A program made the translations under genes and the position numbers. A DNA stretch of 64,000 nt from Streptomyces buecherae (GTDB lineage: Bacteria; Actinomycetota; Actinomycetes; Streptomycetales; Streptomycetaceae): NCBI RefSeq assembly GCF_014295035.1, contig NZ_CP060404.1, positions 3,436,501-3,500,500 of the forward strand, in the 5' to 3' direction. Under the pieces are notes generated by a model. That model saw nothing but the letters and a program-made list of their open reading frames with translations. It was not told where the DNA came from and did not search any database. Below, piece by piece: positions 44,933-54,075 of this stretch (its first letter is position 1; every line of letters begins with the position of its first letter).

Positions 44933-45772
44933 ATGAGCTTTGGGCAAGGGGGGCCGTACGAGCCCGGGGGATCTCAGCCGCCTACGCCGGACTGGTCGGC
45001 CCTCGCCGACACCGCGGCCCGCGACCGCCGCCGCAAGTGGCTGCTCTTCGGCGGCGGGGCGCTGGCCGCCGCCGCCATCGCCGGGATCGTCGCCACCGCC
45101 GTGATCGTGGGCGACGACGATGGGGGCAAGGGCGACCGGAGCGCCTCCCAGCTCCCCACCCCGGCCGAGCTGCCCAGCGAGTCGGCGCAGAGCGAGCCGA
45201 CGTTCTCCGACGTCGACCCGCCCGCGCCGATCAGCCCGCTGGAGGTCATCTCCGACCGCTCCAAGGACACCGCGCCGATCACCGCCGCCGGCCTCTTCCC
45301 CGGCGACCGGGCCACCGTGGCCGGCCGCGACTACACCAAGGGCGCCACGGCGAGCACGAAGGACTGCGGTTCCGTGGCGCAGAAGAAGCTCTACCCCGCG
45401 CTGACCGGCAACGGCTGCCGCCAGGTGGTGCGGGCGACGTACACCAACGGCGACGTCGCCGTCACGGTCGGCATCGCCGTCTTCGACACCAAGGCCGCCG
45501 CGGAGAAGGCGAAGGCCGCCGCCGGGCCGTTCCTGGTCTCGCTGCCGGGCGACGGCGTCGAGCGCTTCTGCCGCAACACCGCCTGCCGCTCCACCAGCAA
45601 CGCGATCGGCCGCTACGGCTACTTCACCATCGCCGGCAACACCGACGGCAGCCCCGTGCGCACGGACGACACTAAGGCACGACAGGCCGGGCTCGACGTC
45701 GCCGAGCACGCCTTCAGCCGCATCATGCAGCGGGCGAACGCCCAGGCGTCAGCGGCGGCCACGGCCCGCTGA
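44933..45772 (+). CDS. membrane-anchored hypothetical protein
   Basis: A 279-residue protein. After a Pro/Gly-rich cytoplasmic start (GGPYEPGGSQPPTPDWSALA) and basic RDRRRKW, one membrane segment (LLFGGGALAAAAIAGIVATA) spans about 37-56. The extracellular part (about 70-279) has four Cys: KDCGSVAQ and NGCRQVV, then RFCRNTACRS, probably two disulphides, around a domain with RATYTNGDVAVTVGIAVFDT. ATG at 44933 is preferred to one 9 bases upstream because AGGA lies in front of it. I recognise this type from Streptomyces next to the ABC-F gene, but its function is unknown. Confidence 0.8.
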   Translation: MSFGQGGPYEPGGSQPPTPDWSALADTAARDRRRKWLLFGGGALAAAAIAGIVATAVIVGDDDGGKGDRSASQLPTPAELPSESAQSEPTFSDVDPPAPISPLEVISDRSKDTAPITAAGLFPGDRATVAGRDYTKGATASTKDCGSVAQKKLYPALTGNGCRQVVRATYTNGDVAVTVGIAVFDTKAAAEKAKAAAGPFLVSLPGDGVERFCRNTACRSTSNAIGRYGYFTIAGNTDGSPVRTDDTKARQAGLDVAEHAFSRIMQRANAQASAAATAR

Positions 45773-46235
45773 CCCGCGCGCCCAGCCCCACCGCGCCACC
45801 GCCGGCACCCGCCCCCTGCCGCGTCTCGCCCAGCCCCTGTCACGCCCCACCCTGGCCGACCTGCGGCGCTCGGGCGCGCCGTCGCGCCGGGCGGTCACAC
45901 CACCAGGCGCCCGGCGCGCGCCCCGCCGCCCGGCCCTCACCCGCGCTCTCCCGCCCCGCCAACGCGCTCCCCGGCGCCCCCCATCGCCCCGTAGAAACTC
46001 GAAGGAACCCGAAGAAACCCGAAGAAACCTAAAGACAAATGCACCCGCGCCCGCGTGCCCGCACCCGCGGACGAGCAGAAGAGGCGGAAGGTTGTGGTGT
46101 GCTCGACGATTGTGGGCCATTGCATATCACCGCATGCACAAGCAACTTTCTGCACCCGCGATCGTCTAATGAGGCAGGCCAGGCCAGAGGGGAGGCAGCA
46201 CGCAACGGACGCAAGCCGTCCTGCGTGAAGTCAAA
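45773..46235. other. intergenic region, 463 bases, with phased A-tracts
   Basis: The first 200 bases are C-rich with no gene. At 45991-46040 lie five 10-base A-rich units (listed separately). From 46080 to 46165 GC falls (CCATTGCATATCACCGCATG), a likely promoter zone for the glycosyltransferase. A hairpin GGACG-CAAG-CCGTCC lies about 20 bases before the start codon. Confidence 0.5.
45991..46040. repeat. 10-base phased A-tract repeat, 5 units
   Basis: GTAGAAACTC, GAAGGAACCC, GAAGAAACCC, GAAGAAACCT and AAAGACAAAT follow one another without gaps at exactly 10-base period. A-tracts repeated once per helical turn bend DNA. The element lies about 200 bases upstream of the glycosyltransferase gene and stands out from the GC-rich context. 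Confidence 0.65.
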
Positions 46236-48302
46236 ATGAAGATCTCATTTCTGCTGCACAACGTGTACGGCATCGGTGGAACGATCCGTTCCACGTTCAA
46301 TGTGGCGGGCGCCCTCGCCGAACACCACGAGGTGGAGATCGTCTCCCTCATGCGCACCGCGGAGGCCCCGAGCCTCCCGCTGAACGACGCGGTGCGCGTC
46401 GTCAACCTGATCGACCTGCGCAAGGGCCACGCCAGCGACGCGGACAACCCGCTGCTCAAGCAGATCACCCCGCGCATCCCGGCCGCCGAGGCCAACGGCA
46501 CGGTGAACTTCAACGCGCTCACCGACGAGCGCGTCGCCGCCTACCTCGACGCCACCAACGCGGACGTCGTCATAGCGACCCGCCCCGGCCTGCTCATCTA
46601 CCTGGCCGAGTTCGGCCGTGGCCGAGGCCGCGACTTCCTGCGCATCGGCCAGGAGCACCGGCTGTACGAGACGCACAAGCCCGCCCTGCGCGCCGCGTGC
46701 GACGCGGCCATCGCCCGGCTCGACGCCCACACCACCGTCTCCGAGGCCGACGCGGCCACCCACCGCGCCAAGCTGCCCGACATCACCACCCGTCTCGTCG
46801 GGCTGCCCAACGGCGTCCCCGCGACCGACGTCGAGCCCTCCGACGGCACCGCCAAACTGGTCGTCGCCGCCGGCCGGCTGGTCCCGGTCAAGCGCTACGA
46901 CCTGCTCGTCACCGCCTGGGCGACGGTCGCCGCCGCGCACCCGGACTGGAAGCTGCGGCTGTACGGGCGCGGCCCCCAGCACGCCGCGCTGCGCCAGCAG
47001 ATCGACGACCTCGGCCTGGCCGACCACATCACCCTCATGGGCCCGCACGCCCCCATCGAGACCGAGTGGGCCAAGGGCTCGATCGCTGCCGTCACCTCCC
47101 GCGAGGAGTCGTTCGGCATGACGATCGTGGAGGCCATGCACTGCGGCGTGCCCGTGGTGGCCACCAACTGCCCGCACGGCCCCGGCGAGATCATCGCGGA
47201 CGGCGAGGACGGGCTGCTGGTCGCCAACGGCGACGCGGACGCCATCGCCAAGGGCCTGCTCTCCCTCATCGAGGACGAGGACCGGCGCCGCCGGATGGGC
47301 CAGGCCGCCCGTGCCGCCGCCGCCCGCTACGCGCCCGAGCACGTGGCCGCCGCGTACGAGAAGCTGATCGGCGAGCTGTACGCGGCCCGTGGTCAGGCAG
47401 CGCCCTCGCGGGGCGCCTCCGGGGCGCGGACCCAGCGCAAGCCGCTGACCGACGTGCTCAAGGCCACCGTCAAGAGCCTGGTGCGCAAGCCCCCGCTGCG
47501 GCCCGTCGCCACCTGCCGGGCCGACGGCACCGGACGCCTCACGCTCAGCGTCCGTGGCGCCGGCGTGCACGGGCCCAAGCTGGCCGTGACGCTGACCGAC
47601 CGCGCCAAGGGCGACCAGTTCCGCGTCCCGCTCCAGCCGCCGGCCGAGACCGGCGGGGCCTGGACCGCGGTCGTGGACCACGAGCTGGTCCGGCTCACCG
47701 AGGGCCGCTGGGACCTGCACGTCGTCCGCGGCGACGGCGCCCGCCGCCGCCTGGCCTGCCACTACGCCGAGGGTCGCGGCCTGGTCGAGGCGCGACCGTT
47801 GGACGGCACGCCGTTCACCTGGTGGGTGCCGTACACCACCGTGGACGGCTACCTCGCCCTGCGCACCTGGTACCGCGACGCGCACGCCGAGGCCCACACC
47901 GTGCACGCCGACGACGTCGGCGTGACCGTCACCTGCACCCTGCACGGCACGACGCTGGCCGAGGACGGCACCGGCGCCGCGCCCACCGTCATCGCCAAGC
48001 CGCGCACCGCCGGCAAGGCGTTCACCGCCCCGGTGACCGTGCTCGGCCCGGACCGGTTCCGCTTCACCCTGCGCTACGAGCAGGTGCACGCCACCCGCTC
48101 CGGCAAGGAGTCGGTCGACCCGGTCTGGGACGTCAGCCTCCAGCCGGGCGGCGACGGGCCCGCGAGCCTGCGCGTCGGCCGCGTCCTAGGCGACATCCTC
48201 GACCGCAACAAGACCGACCTCTACCCCGTCGTGGGGGGCGTGCGGCCCTACTTCACCAAGGCCAACAACCTCGCCCTGACCAGCCCCAAGCGCACCGCGT
48301 AA
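46236..48302 (+). CDS. GT4 family glycosyltransferase with C-terminal beta-rich domain
   Basis: A 688-residue protein. Residues 1 to about 390 are a GT-B retaining glycosyltransferase: MKISFLLHNVYGIGGTIRST, VAAGRLVPVKRYDLLVTAW, LYGRGPQHAALRQQIDDLGL and the E-x7-E motif SREESFGMTIVEAMHCGVP, then GEDGLLVANGDADAIAKGLL. Residues about 425-688 form two or three beta-rich modules (TGRLTLSVRGAGVHGPKLAV, VTVLGPDRFRFTLRYEQ) absent from most GT4 enzymes and similar in style to accessory domains of actinobacterial teichoic acid polymerases. No membrane segment is seen. The ATG lacks a good ribosome binding site. A surface polymer role is inferred. Confidence 0.82.
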   Translation: MKISFLLHNVYGIGGTIRSTFNVAGALAEHHEVEIVSLMRTAEAPSLPLNDAVRVVNLIDLRKGHASDADNPLLKQITPRIPAAEANGTVNFNALTDERVAAYLDATNADVVIATRPGLLIYLAEFGRGRGRDFLRIGQEHRLYETHKPALRAACDAAIARLDAHTTVSEADAATHRAKLPDITTRLVGLPNGVPATDVEPSDGTAKLVVAAGRLVPVKRYDLLVTAWATVAAAHPDWKLRLYGRGPQHAALRQQIDDLGLADHITLMGPHAPIETEWAKGSIAAVTSREESFGMTIVEAMHCGVPVVATNCPHGPGEIIADGEDGLLVANGDADAIAKGLLSLIEDEDRRRRMGQAARAAAARYAPEHVAAAYEKLIGELYAARGQAAPSRGASGARTQRKPLTDVLKATVKSLVRKPPLRPVATCRADGTGRLTLSVRGAGVHGPKLAVTLTDRAKGDQFRVPLQPPAETGGAWTAVVDHELVRLTEGRWDLHVVRGDGARRRLACHYAEGRGLVEARPLDGTPFTWWVPYTTVDGYLALRTWYRDAHAEAHTVHADDVGVTVTCTLHGTTLAEDGTGAAPTVIAKPRTAGKAFTAPVTVLGPDRFRFTLRYEQVHATRSGKESVDPVWDVSLQPGGDGPASLRVGRVLGDILDRNKTDLYPVVGGVRPYFTKANNLALTSPKRTA

Positions 48303-48440
48303 GGCAGCCGAACGCCCCCGCGACGACAGAGCGGGCGGGCGGGCCCATCCCCCGGGCCCGCCCGCCCGCTCTTCCGCGCCCGCTCAACCGCGTCCGCCGC
48401 GTCCGCGCGGGCGCGGCGGCCCCCGGCGTACCGCCGGCCC

Positions 48441-49307
48441 TCAGCAGCAGCCCACGGCCCCGCCCACGCCCGGCAGCGTGCGCTTGTTCCGGGCCTCCCG
48501 GCTGCGCGCCGCGAGCAGCTCGTCGGCCGGGTAGCCGACCTCCTCCAGGGTCAGCCCGTGCGGGCGCACCACGTGTACGGCCGAGTCGCGCACGCCCGCG
48601 GCCAACACCGCGCGCGGCCAGTCCACCGGCCGGTGCCCGTCGCCCACGAAGAGCATCGCGCCCACCAGCGAGCGCACCATGTTGTGGCAGAAGGCGTCCG
48701 CCCGCACGGTCGCGGTGATCACCCCGTCCGCGCCCCGCTCCCAGGAGAACCGCTGGAGCGTACGGATCGTCGTCGCGCCCTCACGCCGCTTGCAGTACGC
48801 CGCGAAGTCGTGCTCGCCCACGAGGTGCCCGGCCGCCTCGTTCATGGCCGCCACGTCCAGCGGCCAGTCGTGCCACAGCACGTGCCCGCGCAGCAGCGGG
48901 TCCACGCCGCCCGGGTGGTCGGTCACCCGGTACGCGTACCGCCGCCAGATCGCCGAGAAGCGGGCGTTGAAGCCCGCCGGCGCCGGCTCGACCCGCCAGA
49001 CGCGCACGTCGTGCGGGAGCCGCCCGGCCAGCCGGCGCAGCAGCCGCTCCCGGTGCTCCTCCCAGACCTCGACGGGCAGGTCCACATGCGCGACCTGCCC
49101 CCGCGCGTGCACCCCGGCGTCCGTGCGGCCGGCCACCGTCAGCTCGTACGTGCGCGTCGAGCGCGTCACCGTCCGCAGCGCGTCCTCGATCTCGCCCTGG
49201 ACGGTGCGCCGTCCGCCCGCCTGCCGGGCCCAGCCGGAGAAGTCCCTGCCGTCGTAGCTGAGGTCCAGCCGCAGCCGTACCTGCCCGGGGGCCGCCTCGT
49301 CGCTCAC
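48441..49307 (-). CDS. truA: tRNA pseudouridine(38-40) synthase TruA
   Basis: Isomerises uridines 38-40 in the anticodon arm of tRNAs. The 288-residue protein has [20 protein letters not shown] at 11-30, the catalytic Asp63 in [40 protein letters not shown] and [22 protein letters not shown] at 49307 is preferred (AGGA 6 bases upstream); an ATG 24 bases further up is an alternative. The protein ends in Cys-Cys. It follows rplQ, as usual, past a hairpin. Confidence 0.96.
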   Translation of the reverse strand: MSDEAAPGQVRLRLDLSYDGRDFSGWARQAGGRRTVQGEIEDALRTVTRSTRTYELTVAGRTDAGVHARGQVAHVDLPVEVWEEHRERLLRRLAGRLPHDVRVWRVEPAPAGFNARFSAIWRRYAYRVTDHPGGVDPLLRGHVLWHDWPLDVAAMNEAAGHLVGEHDFAAYCKRREGATTIRTLQRFSWERGADGVITATVRADAFCHNMVRSLVGAMLFVGDGHRPVDWPRAVLAAGVRDSAVHVVRPHGLTLEEVGYPADELLAARSREARNKRTLPGVGGAVGCC

Positions 49308-49346
49308 TCGCCGTCCTTGTCCACGCAGCATCCCTGTCTCATGCCG

Positions 49347-49382
49347 AACGGGCCCGCCCCAGAGATCTGGAACGGGCCCGTT
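49347..49382 (-). terminator. hairpin between rplQ and truA
   Basis: AACGGGCCCG (49347-49356) pairs with CGGGCCCGTT (49373-49382), a perfect 10-base stem with a 16-base loop. It lies 43 bases beyond the rplQ stop and 40 before truA, and could stop or reduce read-through from the ribosomal protein operon. Confidence 0.6.
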
Positions 49383-49425
49383 GGCAACGCCTGTCTCACG
49401 CGCCCCGCCGGAGCGGGAGCGGCAA

Positions 49426-49938
49426 TCAGGCGTCCTTGGCCTCGGTCTCGTCGGCGGCCTCGGTCGGGGCCTGCTCGGCCTCGCCCTTCTTGAGGTCCGC
49501 GACGGCCTCGTCGCCGGCGGCGTCCTTGGCGGACCGCTTGGTGGCGGCCTCGGCCTCACCCACGGCGGTCTGCTGCACGGTCAGCGCCTCGACCAGCTCG
49601 ATGACGGCCATGGGCGCGTTGTCGCCACGGCGGCTACCGATCTTGGTGATGCGGGTGTAGCCACCCGGGCGGTTCTCGTAGCGCGGCGCGATCTCCGTGA
49701 AGAGGGTGTGCACGACACCCTTGTCGCGGATGGTCTGCAGCACCAGGCGACGGTTGTGCAGGTCGCCCTTCTTCGCCTTGGTGACCAGGCGCTCGGCGAC
49801 CGGACGCAGGCGGCGGGCCTTGGCCTCGGTCGTCTTGATGCGGCCGTGCTCGAACAGCGCCGTGGCGAGGTTCGCGAGCAGCAGACGCTCGTGCGCGGCG
49901 CTGCCGCCCAGACGGGCACCCTTGGCAGGCTTCGGCAT
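49426..49938 (-). CDS. rplQ: 50S ribosomal protein bL17
   Basis: A 170-residue L17. The core is [39 protein letters not shown] and [20 protein letters not shown]. After about 118 comes an acidic Ala/Glu tail typical of Streptomyces L17. It is the last ribosomal gene of the alpha operon, 153 bases after rpoA, with several hairpins in that gap. Confidence 0.98.
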   Translation of the reverse strand: MPKPAKGARLGGSAAHERLLLANLATALFEHGRIKTTEAKARRLRPVAERLVTKAKKGDLHNRRLVLQTIRDKGVVHTLFTEIAPRYENRPGGYTRITKIGSRRGDNAPMAVIELVEALTVQQTAVGEAEAATKRSAKDAAGDEAVADLKKGEAEQAPTEAADETEAKDA

Positions 49939-49986
49939 GTGTTTCTCCTCGTGTCTGCACCGGCCGTATCAGGTACCGGTGTCAGT

Positions 49987-50061
49987 TCCCGGACGGACGA
50001 TCGTCCGCCGGAACCCGGGCTCGCGCCCGGGAAGTCTCGCCGCGTCCCCGGCCGGGACGCG
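49987..50061 (-). other. cluster of three hairpins between rpoA and rplQ
   Basis: Three stems follow closely: a palindromic stem around CGGACGATCGTCCG (about 49987-50013), CCCGGGC-TCGC-GCCCGGG (50014-50031) and CGCGTCCC-CGGCC-GGGACGCG (50041-50061). Together they could be an RNA processing or attenuation site between the polymerase subunit and rplQ. Function is inferred. Confidence 0.5.
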
Positions 50062-50091
50062 GGGCTGGCCCCCGCCCCGGCCGGGAGCGGC

Positions 50092-51114
50092 TCAGTACTG
50101 CTCGGTCTCGACGAACCCGGCGTCCGCGTCGTCGTCGGCGCCGAAGGCGTCCGCGGCGGCGGTCGGGTCGAATCCGGGCGGGCTGTCCTTGAGCGCCAGG
50201 CCCATGCCGGCCAGCTTCGCCTTGACCTCGTCGATCGACTTGGCGCCGAAGTTGCGGATGTCGAGCAGGTCCGCCTCGGAGCGGGCCACCAGCTCGCCCA
50301 CCGAGTGGATGCCCTCGCGCTTGAGGCAGTTGTACGAGCGGACCGTGAGCTCCAGCTCCTCGATCGGCAGCGCCAGATCGGCGGCGAGCGCGGCGTCCGT
50401 CGGGGACGGGCCCATGTCGATGCCCTCGGCGTCCACGTTCAGCTCGCGGGCCAGGCCGAACAGCTCGACCAGGGTCTTACCGGCCGACGCCATGGCGTCG
50501 CGCGGGCGCATGGCCTGCTTGGTCTCGACGTCGACGATCAGCTTGTCGAAGTCGGTGCGCTGCTCGACACGGGTCGCCTCGACCTTGTAGGTGACCTTGA
50601 GGACCGGCGAGTAGATCGAGTCGACCGGAATGCGGCCGATCTCCTGGCCGACCTGCTTGTTCTGCACGGCGGAGACGTAGCCGCGACCGCGCTCGACGGT
50701 CAGCTCCATCTCCAGCTTGCCCTTGCCGTTCAGGGTGGCCAGGACCAGGTCCGGGTTGTGCACCTCGACGCCGGCCGGCGGGGCGATGTCCGCGGCGGTG
50801 ACCAGGCCGGGGCCCTGCTTGCGCAGGTACATCACGACCGGCTCGTCGTGCTCCGAGGAGACGACGAGCTGCTTGATGTTGAGGATCAGGTCGGTGACGT
50901 CCTCTTTGACGCCCGGCACGGTGGTGAACTCGTGCAGGACCCCGTCGATCCGGATGGACGTGACCGCCGCACCGGGGATCGAGGAGAGGAGCGTACGACG
51001 CAGGGAGTTACCGAGGGTGTAGCCGAAGCCCGGCTCCAGCGGCTCGATCACGAACCGGGAGCGGTACTCGTCGACGACCTCTTCGGTCAGAGAGGGACGC
51101 TGAGCGATCAGCAT
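50092..51114 (-). CDS. rpoA: DNA-directed RNA polymerase subunit alpha
   Basis: A 340-residue alpha subunit, normal length for Streptomyces. The N-terminal dimerisation domain has [20 protein letters not shown] and [20 protein letters not shown]. The C-terminal domain that contacts UP elements and activators has [20 protein letters not shown] and [20 protein letters not shown]. The ATG at 51114 ([13 protein letters not shown]) follows GGAGG; a longer frame is not used. It lies in the alpha operon after rpsK. Confidence 0.99.
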   Translation of the reverse strand: MLIAQRPSLTEEVVDEYRSRFVIEPLEPGFGYTLGNSLRRTLLSSIPGAAVTSIRIDGVLHEFTTVPGVKEDVTDLILNIKQLVVSSEHDEPVVMYLRKQGPGLVTAADIAPPAGVEVHNPDLVLATLNGKGKLEMELTVERGRGYVSAVQNKQVGQEIGRIPVDSIYSPVLKVTYKVEATRVEQRTDFDKLIVDVETKQAMRPRDAMASAGKTLVELFGLARELNVDAEGIDMGPSPTDAALAADLALPIEELELTVRSYNCLKREGIHSVGELVARSEADLLDIRNFGAKSIDEVKAKLAGMGLALKDSPPGFDPTAAADAFGADDDADAGFVETEQY

Positions 51115-51173
51115 GAGGTGTTGCCTCCAGTCTTCGGCACCCACTATTTGATGCCGACGGATACTGCAAGGGT

Positions 51174-51212
51174 ACGGGCGGTACGCCGCCTTGATGGAGG
51201 TGTACCGCCCGT
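51174..51212 (-). other. hairpin between rpsK and rpoA
   Basis: ACGGGCGGTAC (51174-51184) pairs with GTACCGCCCGT (51202-51212), a perfect 11-base stem with a 17-base loop. It is in the 175-base gap upstream of rpoA and may set the ratio of polymerase to ribosomal protein mRNA, or hide a promoter. Function is inferred. Confidence 0.5.
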
Positions 51213-51289
51213 GACCCGTGAGCGACTACCGTCCGTAGCGCGGGTGCGCTGCTTCGGGTAGCGGCTCGACTTCTAGCCCAACCGGTCCG

Positions 51290-51694
51290 TCAGACCCGGC
51301 GCCGCTTCGGGGGGCGGCAGCCGTTGTGCGGGGTCGGCGTGACGTCCTGGATGGAGCCGACCTCGAGGCCGGTGGCCTGGAGCGAACGGATCGCGGTCTC
51401 ACGGCCGGAGCCGGGACCCTTGACGAAGACGTCCACCTTGCGCATGCCGTGCTCCTGCGCGCGGCGCGCGGCCGACTCGGCGGCCATCTGCGCGGCGAAC
51501 GGGGTCGACTTGCGCGAGCCCTTGAAGCCGACGTGGCCGGCGGAGGCCCAGGAGATCACGTTGCCCGTGGGGTCGGTGATCGAGACGATCGTGTTGTTGA
51601 ACGTGCTCTTGATGTGAGCGTGCCCGTGGGCGACGTTCTTCTTCTCCTTGCGGCGCACCTTCTTGGCGCCAGCCGTACGGCTCTTCGGAGGCAT
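51290..51694 (-). CDS. rpsK: 30S ribosomal protein uS11
   Basis: A 134-residue S11 of normal length. [40 protein letters not shown] and the C-terminal [20 protein letters not shown] are strictly conserved in the family. It lies 102 bases downstream of rpsM. It binds 16S rRNA in the platform. Confidence 0.99.
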   Translation of the reverse strand: MPPKSRTAGAKKVRRKEKKNVAHGHAHIKSTFNNTIVSITDPTGNVISWASAGHVGFKGSRKSTPFAAQMAAESAARRAQEHGMRKVDVFVKGPGSGRETAIRSLQATGLEVGSIQDVTPTPHNGCRPPKRRRV

Positions 51695-51796
51695 TCTGAT
51701 GAACTCCCGTGGAGGTGATCGGTCCTACAGCTCGGACCGCGAACTGCTCGCGGGGACCGGGGGTGAGCCCCCGGGCCGCGGCGCGTCCGGTGCGGA

Positions 51797-52177
51797 CTAC
51801 TTCTTGCCCGGCTTCTTCTTGCCGGCGATGGCGCGACGCGGGCCCTTGCGGGTGCGGGCGTTGGTGCTCGTGCGCTGACCGTGGACCGGCAGGCCACGAC
51901 GGTGACGCAGACCCTGGTAGCAGCCGATCTCCACCTTGCGGCGGATGTCGGCCTGAATCTCACGACGGAGGTCACCCTCGGTCTTGAGGTTGGCGTCCAC
52001 GTACTCGCGGATCTTGACCAGGTCCTCTTCGGCCAGGTCGCGCACGCGGGTGTCGGGGTTGACGCCGGTGTTCTTCAGGGTCTCCTGGGCACGGGTGCGA
52101 CCAATGCCGAAGACGTAGGTGAGGGCGACCTCCACGCGCTTTTCGCGCGGGAGGTCAACGCCTGCGAGGCGTGCCAT
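51797..52177 (-). CDS. rpsM: 30S ribosomal protein uS13
   Basis: A 126-residue S13: [60 protein letters not shown] and the basic tail that reaches the P site. Length and start are standard. It is preceded by rpmJ across 182 bases, with weak inverted repeats. Confidence 0.99.
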   Translation of the reverse strand: MARLAGVDLPREKRVEVALTYVFGIGRTRAQETLKNTGVNPDTRVRDLAEEDLVKIREYVDANLKTEGDLRREIQADIRRKVEIGCYQGLRHRRGLPVHGQRTSTNARTRKGPRRAIAGKKKPGKK

Positions 52178-52359
52178 AAATCTGGCTCCAGTTGCTATTC
52201 GGAGGTCTTCCGCAACACCACTCCCGGGCCCGCGCGGTGGCGGCTACCGGGTCCCCGGCCTCCGCCGGGGGTGTCGTCCCCTGCGAGGAGGAGACGGGTG
52301 ATTGCGTATGTACGAGTTGCTCGCGTCGCGCGAAGGTACTGCGAGGTGCGGGTCGTGCG

Positions 52360-52473
52360 TCAGCCCTGGCGCTGCTTGTGGCGCAGGTTGTCGCAGATGA
52401 CCATGACCCGGCCGTGACGGCGGATCACCTTGCACTTGTCGCAGATCTTCTTGACGCTCGGCTTGACCTTCAT
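52360..52473 (-). CDS. rpmJ: 50S ribosomal protein bL36, zinc-binding form
   Basis: A 37-residue L36: [20 protein letters not shown] then [17 protein letters not shown]. The zinc ribbon is Cys11, Cys14, Cys27 and His32, so this is the zinc-containing form. It lies in the usual place between infA and rpsM. In this genus a zinc-free paralogue is often found elsewhere under Zur control. Confidence 0.97.
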   Translation of the reverse strand: MKVKPSVKKICDKCKVIRRHGRVMVICDNLRHKQRQG

Positions 52474-52531
52474 GGGTGTGAGGTTCTCCGGGTCGTGCCA
52501 TCGCCCCACGGGAGCGGGACGGCAGCGAGAT

Positions 52532-52753
52532 CTACTTGTAGCGGTAGACGATGCGTCCGCGCGTCAGGTCGTAGGGAGACAGCTCCACCACGACCCGGTC
52601 GTCAGGGAGGATGCGGATGTAGTGCATGCGCATCTTGCCACTGATGTGCGCGAGGACCTGGTGACCGTTCTGGAGCTCCACCTTGAACATGGCGTTCGGG
52701 AGGGACTCGATCACGGTGCCCTCGATTTCGATGGCACCTTGCTTCTTGGCCAC
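52532..52753 (-). CDS. infA: translation initiation factor IF-1
   Basis: A 73-residue OB-fold factor that occupies the ribosomal A site during initiation: [60 protein letters not shown] and [12 protein letters not shown] start at 52753. It is followed by rpmJ at 58 bases. The 322-base gap upstream suggests its own promoter. Confidence 0.98.
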   Translation of the reverse strand: MAKKQGAIEIEGTVIESLPNAMFKVELQNGHQVLAHISGKMRMHYIRILPDDRVVVELSPYDLTRGRIVYRYK

Positions 52754-53075
52754 GCTTCGCCCTTCGAATCGGCTACCTTGATCAACTCTCGACACGATCA
52801 CGCGCTCGCACGCCTCCGATTGAGGGAAACGAATGCGGGCGCGCGGATATACGAGAGCCGACGCATCAGTCTACGTCAGGGCTTCCCGAAAGACGAATCC
52901 AGGTCTACTGCCCGAACGTGGAGATCTTTAAGCAACGCCCCGCTCAGGGGCTACGCCAGCCGGCCGCGCCGCCACCGGCCCCGCCGCACCTGCGCCCGGG
53001 GCCCGCGACGCCGGCACCGAACCGGGCCCCGACCCGGCGCCGGCCCCCGCCTCCACGGCGCGTCAGGCTGTCGCC
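52754..53075. other. intergenic region upstream of infA, 322 bases
   Basis: The part near infA is relatively AT-rich (minus strand TCTCGTATATCCGCG and GACGTAGACTGATGCG), which fits a promoter and leader, but I could not fix -35 and -10 boxes. The part near map is Pro/Arg-type GC-rich sequence without a gene. Confidence 0.45.
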
Positions 53076-53918
53076 TCAGGCCGTCGCGAGCGGGTCCGGT
53101 GCCGTCGTCACGCCGTACTCCGCCAGCTTCGCCTTGCCGCCGTCCACCGCGGTCAGCACCAGCGGGCCCTCCTCGGTCAGCGCCACCGAGTGCTCCCAGT
53201 GGCTCGACCACGAACCGTCGTCCGTCTTGACCGTCCAGTCGTCGGCGAGCACGTGCGTGGCGGCCGTGCCCAGGCTCACCATCGGCTCGATCGCGATGCA
53301 GAAGCCCGGCACCAGCTTCGGACCCTTGCCCCGCTTGCGCGTGACGTAGTTCAGCAGGTGCGGCTCCATGTGCATCTCGCTGCCGATGCCGTGGCCGCCG
53401 TAGTCCTCGATGATCCCGTACCGACCGGACGCCGGCCGTGGCTGCCGGCGGATGTAGCCCTCGATCGCCTTGGAGATGTCCACCAGCCGGTTGCCCTTGC
53501 GCACCGCGGCGATCCCGGCCCACATGGACTCCTCGGTGACCCGGCTCAGCTCGTGCAGCTCCGGCGCGTGGCCCTCGCCCACGAAGGCGGTGAACGCCGC
53601 GTCGCCGTGCCAGCCGTCCACGATGGCGCCGGCGTCGATGGAGATGATGTCGCCGTCCTTCAGGACCGTCTCCCGGTCCGGGATGCCGTGCACCACCACG
53701 TCGTTCACCGACGTGCAGATCGTGGCCGGGAAGCCCCCGTACCCCAGGAAGTTCGACTTCGCGCCGGCGTCGGCGAGCACCTTGCGGGCGGCCTCGTCCA
53801 GGTCCCTGGTGGTGGCGCCCACGACGGCCGCCTCCCGGCACGCCTGGTGGACGCGCGCGACGACCAGCCCCGCCTCGCGCATCTTCGCGATCTGGTCCGG
53901 GGTCTTGATCTCCAGCAT
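53076..53918 (-). CDS. map: methionine aminopeptidase, type I
   Basis: Removes the initiator Met from new proteins. The 280-residue pita-bread-fold enzyme has His77 in DVVVHGIPD, metal ligands Asp95 and Asp106 in SIDAGAIVDGWHGDAAFT, the metal His in YGGHGIGSEMHMEP, and Glu in FCIAIEPM and HWEHSVALTEEG. ATG at 53918 (MLEIKTPDQIAKM) was chosen; the upstream frame is unrelated. It follows adk on the same strand after 157 bases. Confidence 0.97.
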   Translation of the reverse strand: MLEIKTPDQIAKMREAGLVVARVHQACREAAVVGATTRDLDEAARKVLADAGAKSNFLGYGGFPATICTSVNDVVVHGIPDRETVLKDGDIISIDAGAIVDGWHGDAAFTAFVGEGHAPELHELSRVTEESMWAGIAAVRKGNRLVDISKAIEGYIRRQPRPASGRYGIIEDYGGHGIGSEMHMEPHLLNYVTRKRGKGPKLVPGFCIAIEPMVSLGTAATHVLADDWTVKTDDGSWSSHWEHSVALTEEGPLVLTAVDGGKAKLAEYGVTTAPDPLATA

Positions 53919-54075
53919 GGGTCGCCTTCTTCCACCTTCCGGGGTTCGTGATACCTGCACACACAACAGTACGGCCGTGGCGCTCCCAGGAGCACCACGG
54001 CCGCACACACACTGTCACCGCACCGCGGCGGGCCTTCGACGCGCACGTCGCGGCCGGCCCGCCCCGCTCGCGGAC

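Noticed and set aside
46245..48089. A 614-codon frame on the minus strand
   Set aside because: Antisense to the glycosyltransferase, which has intact catalytic motifs.
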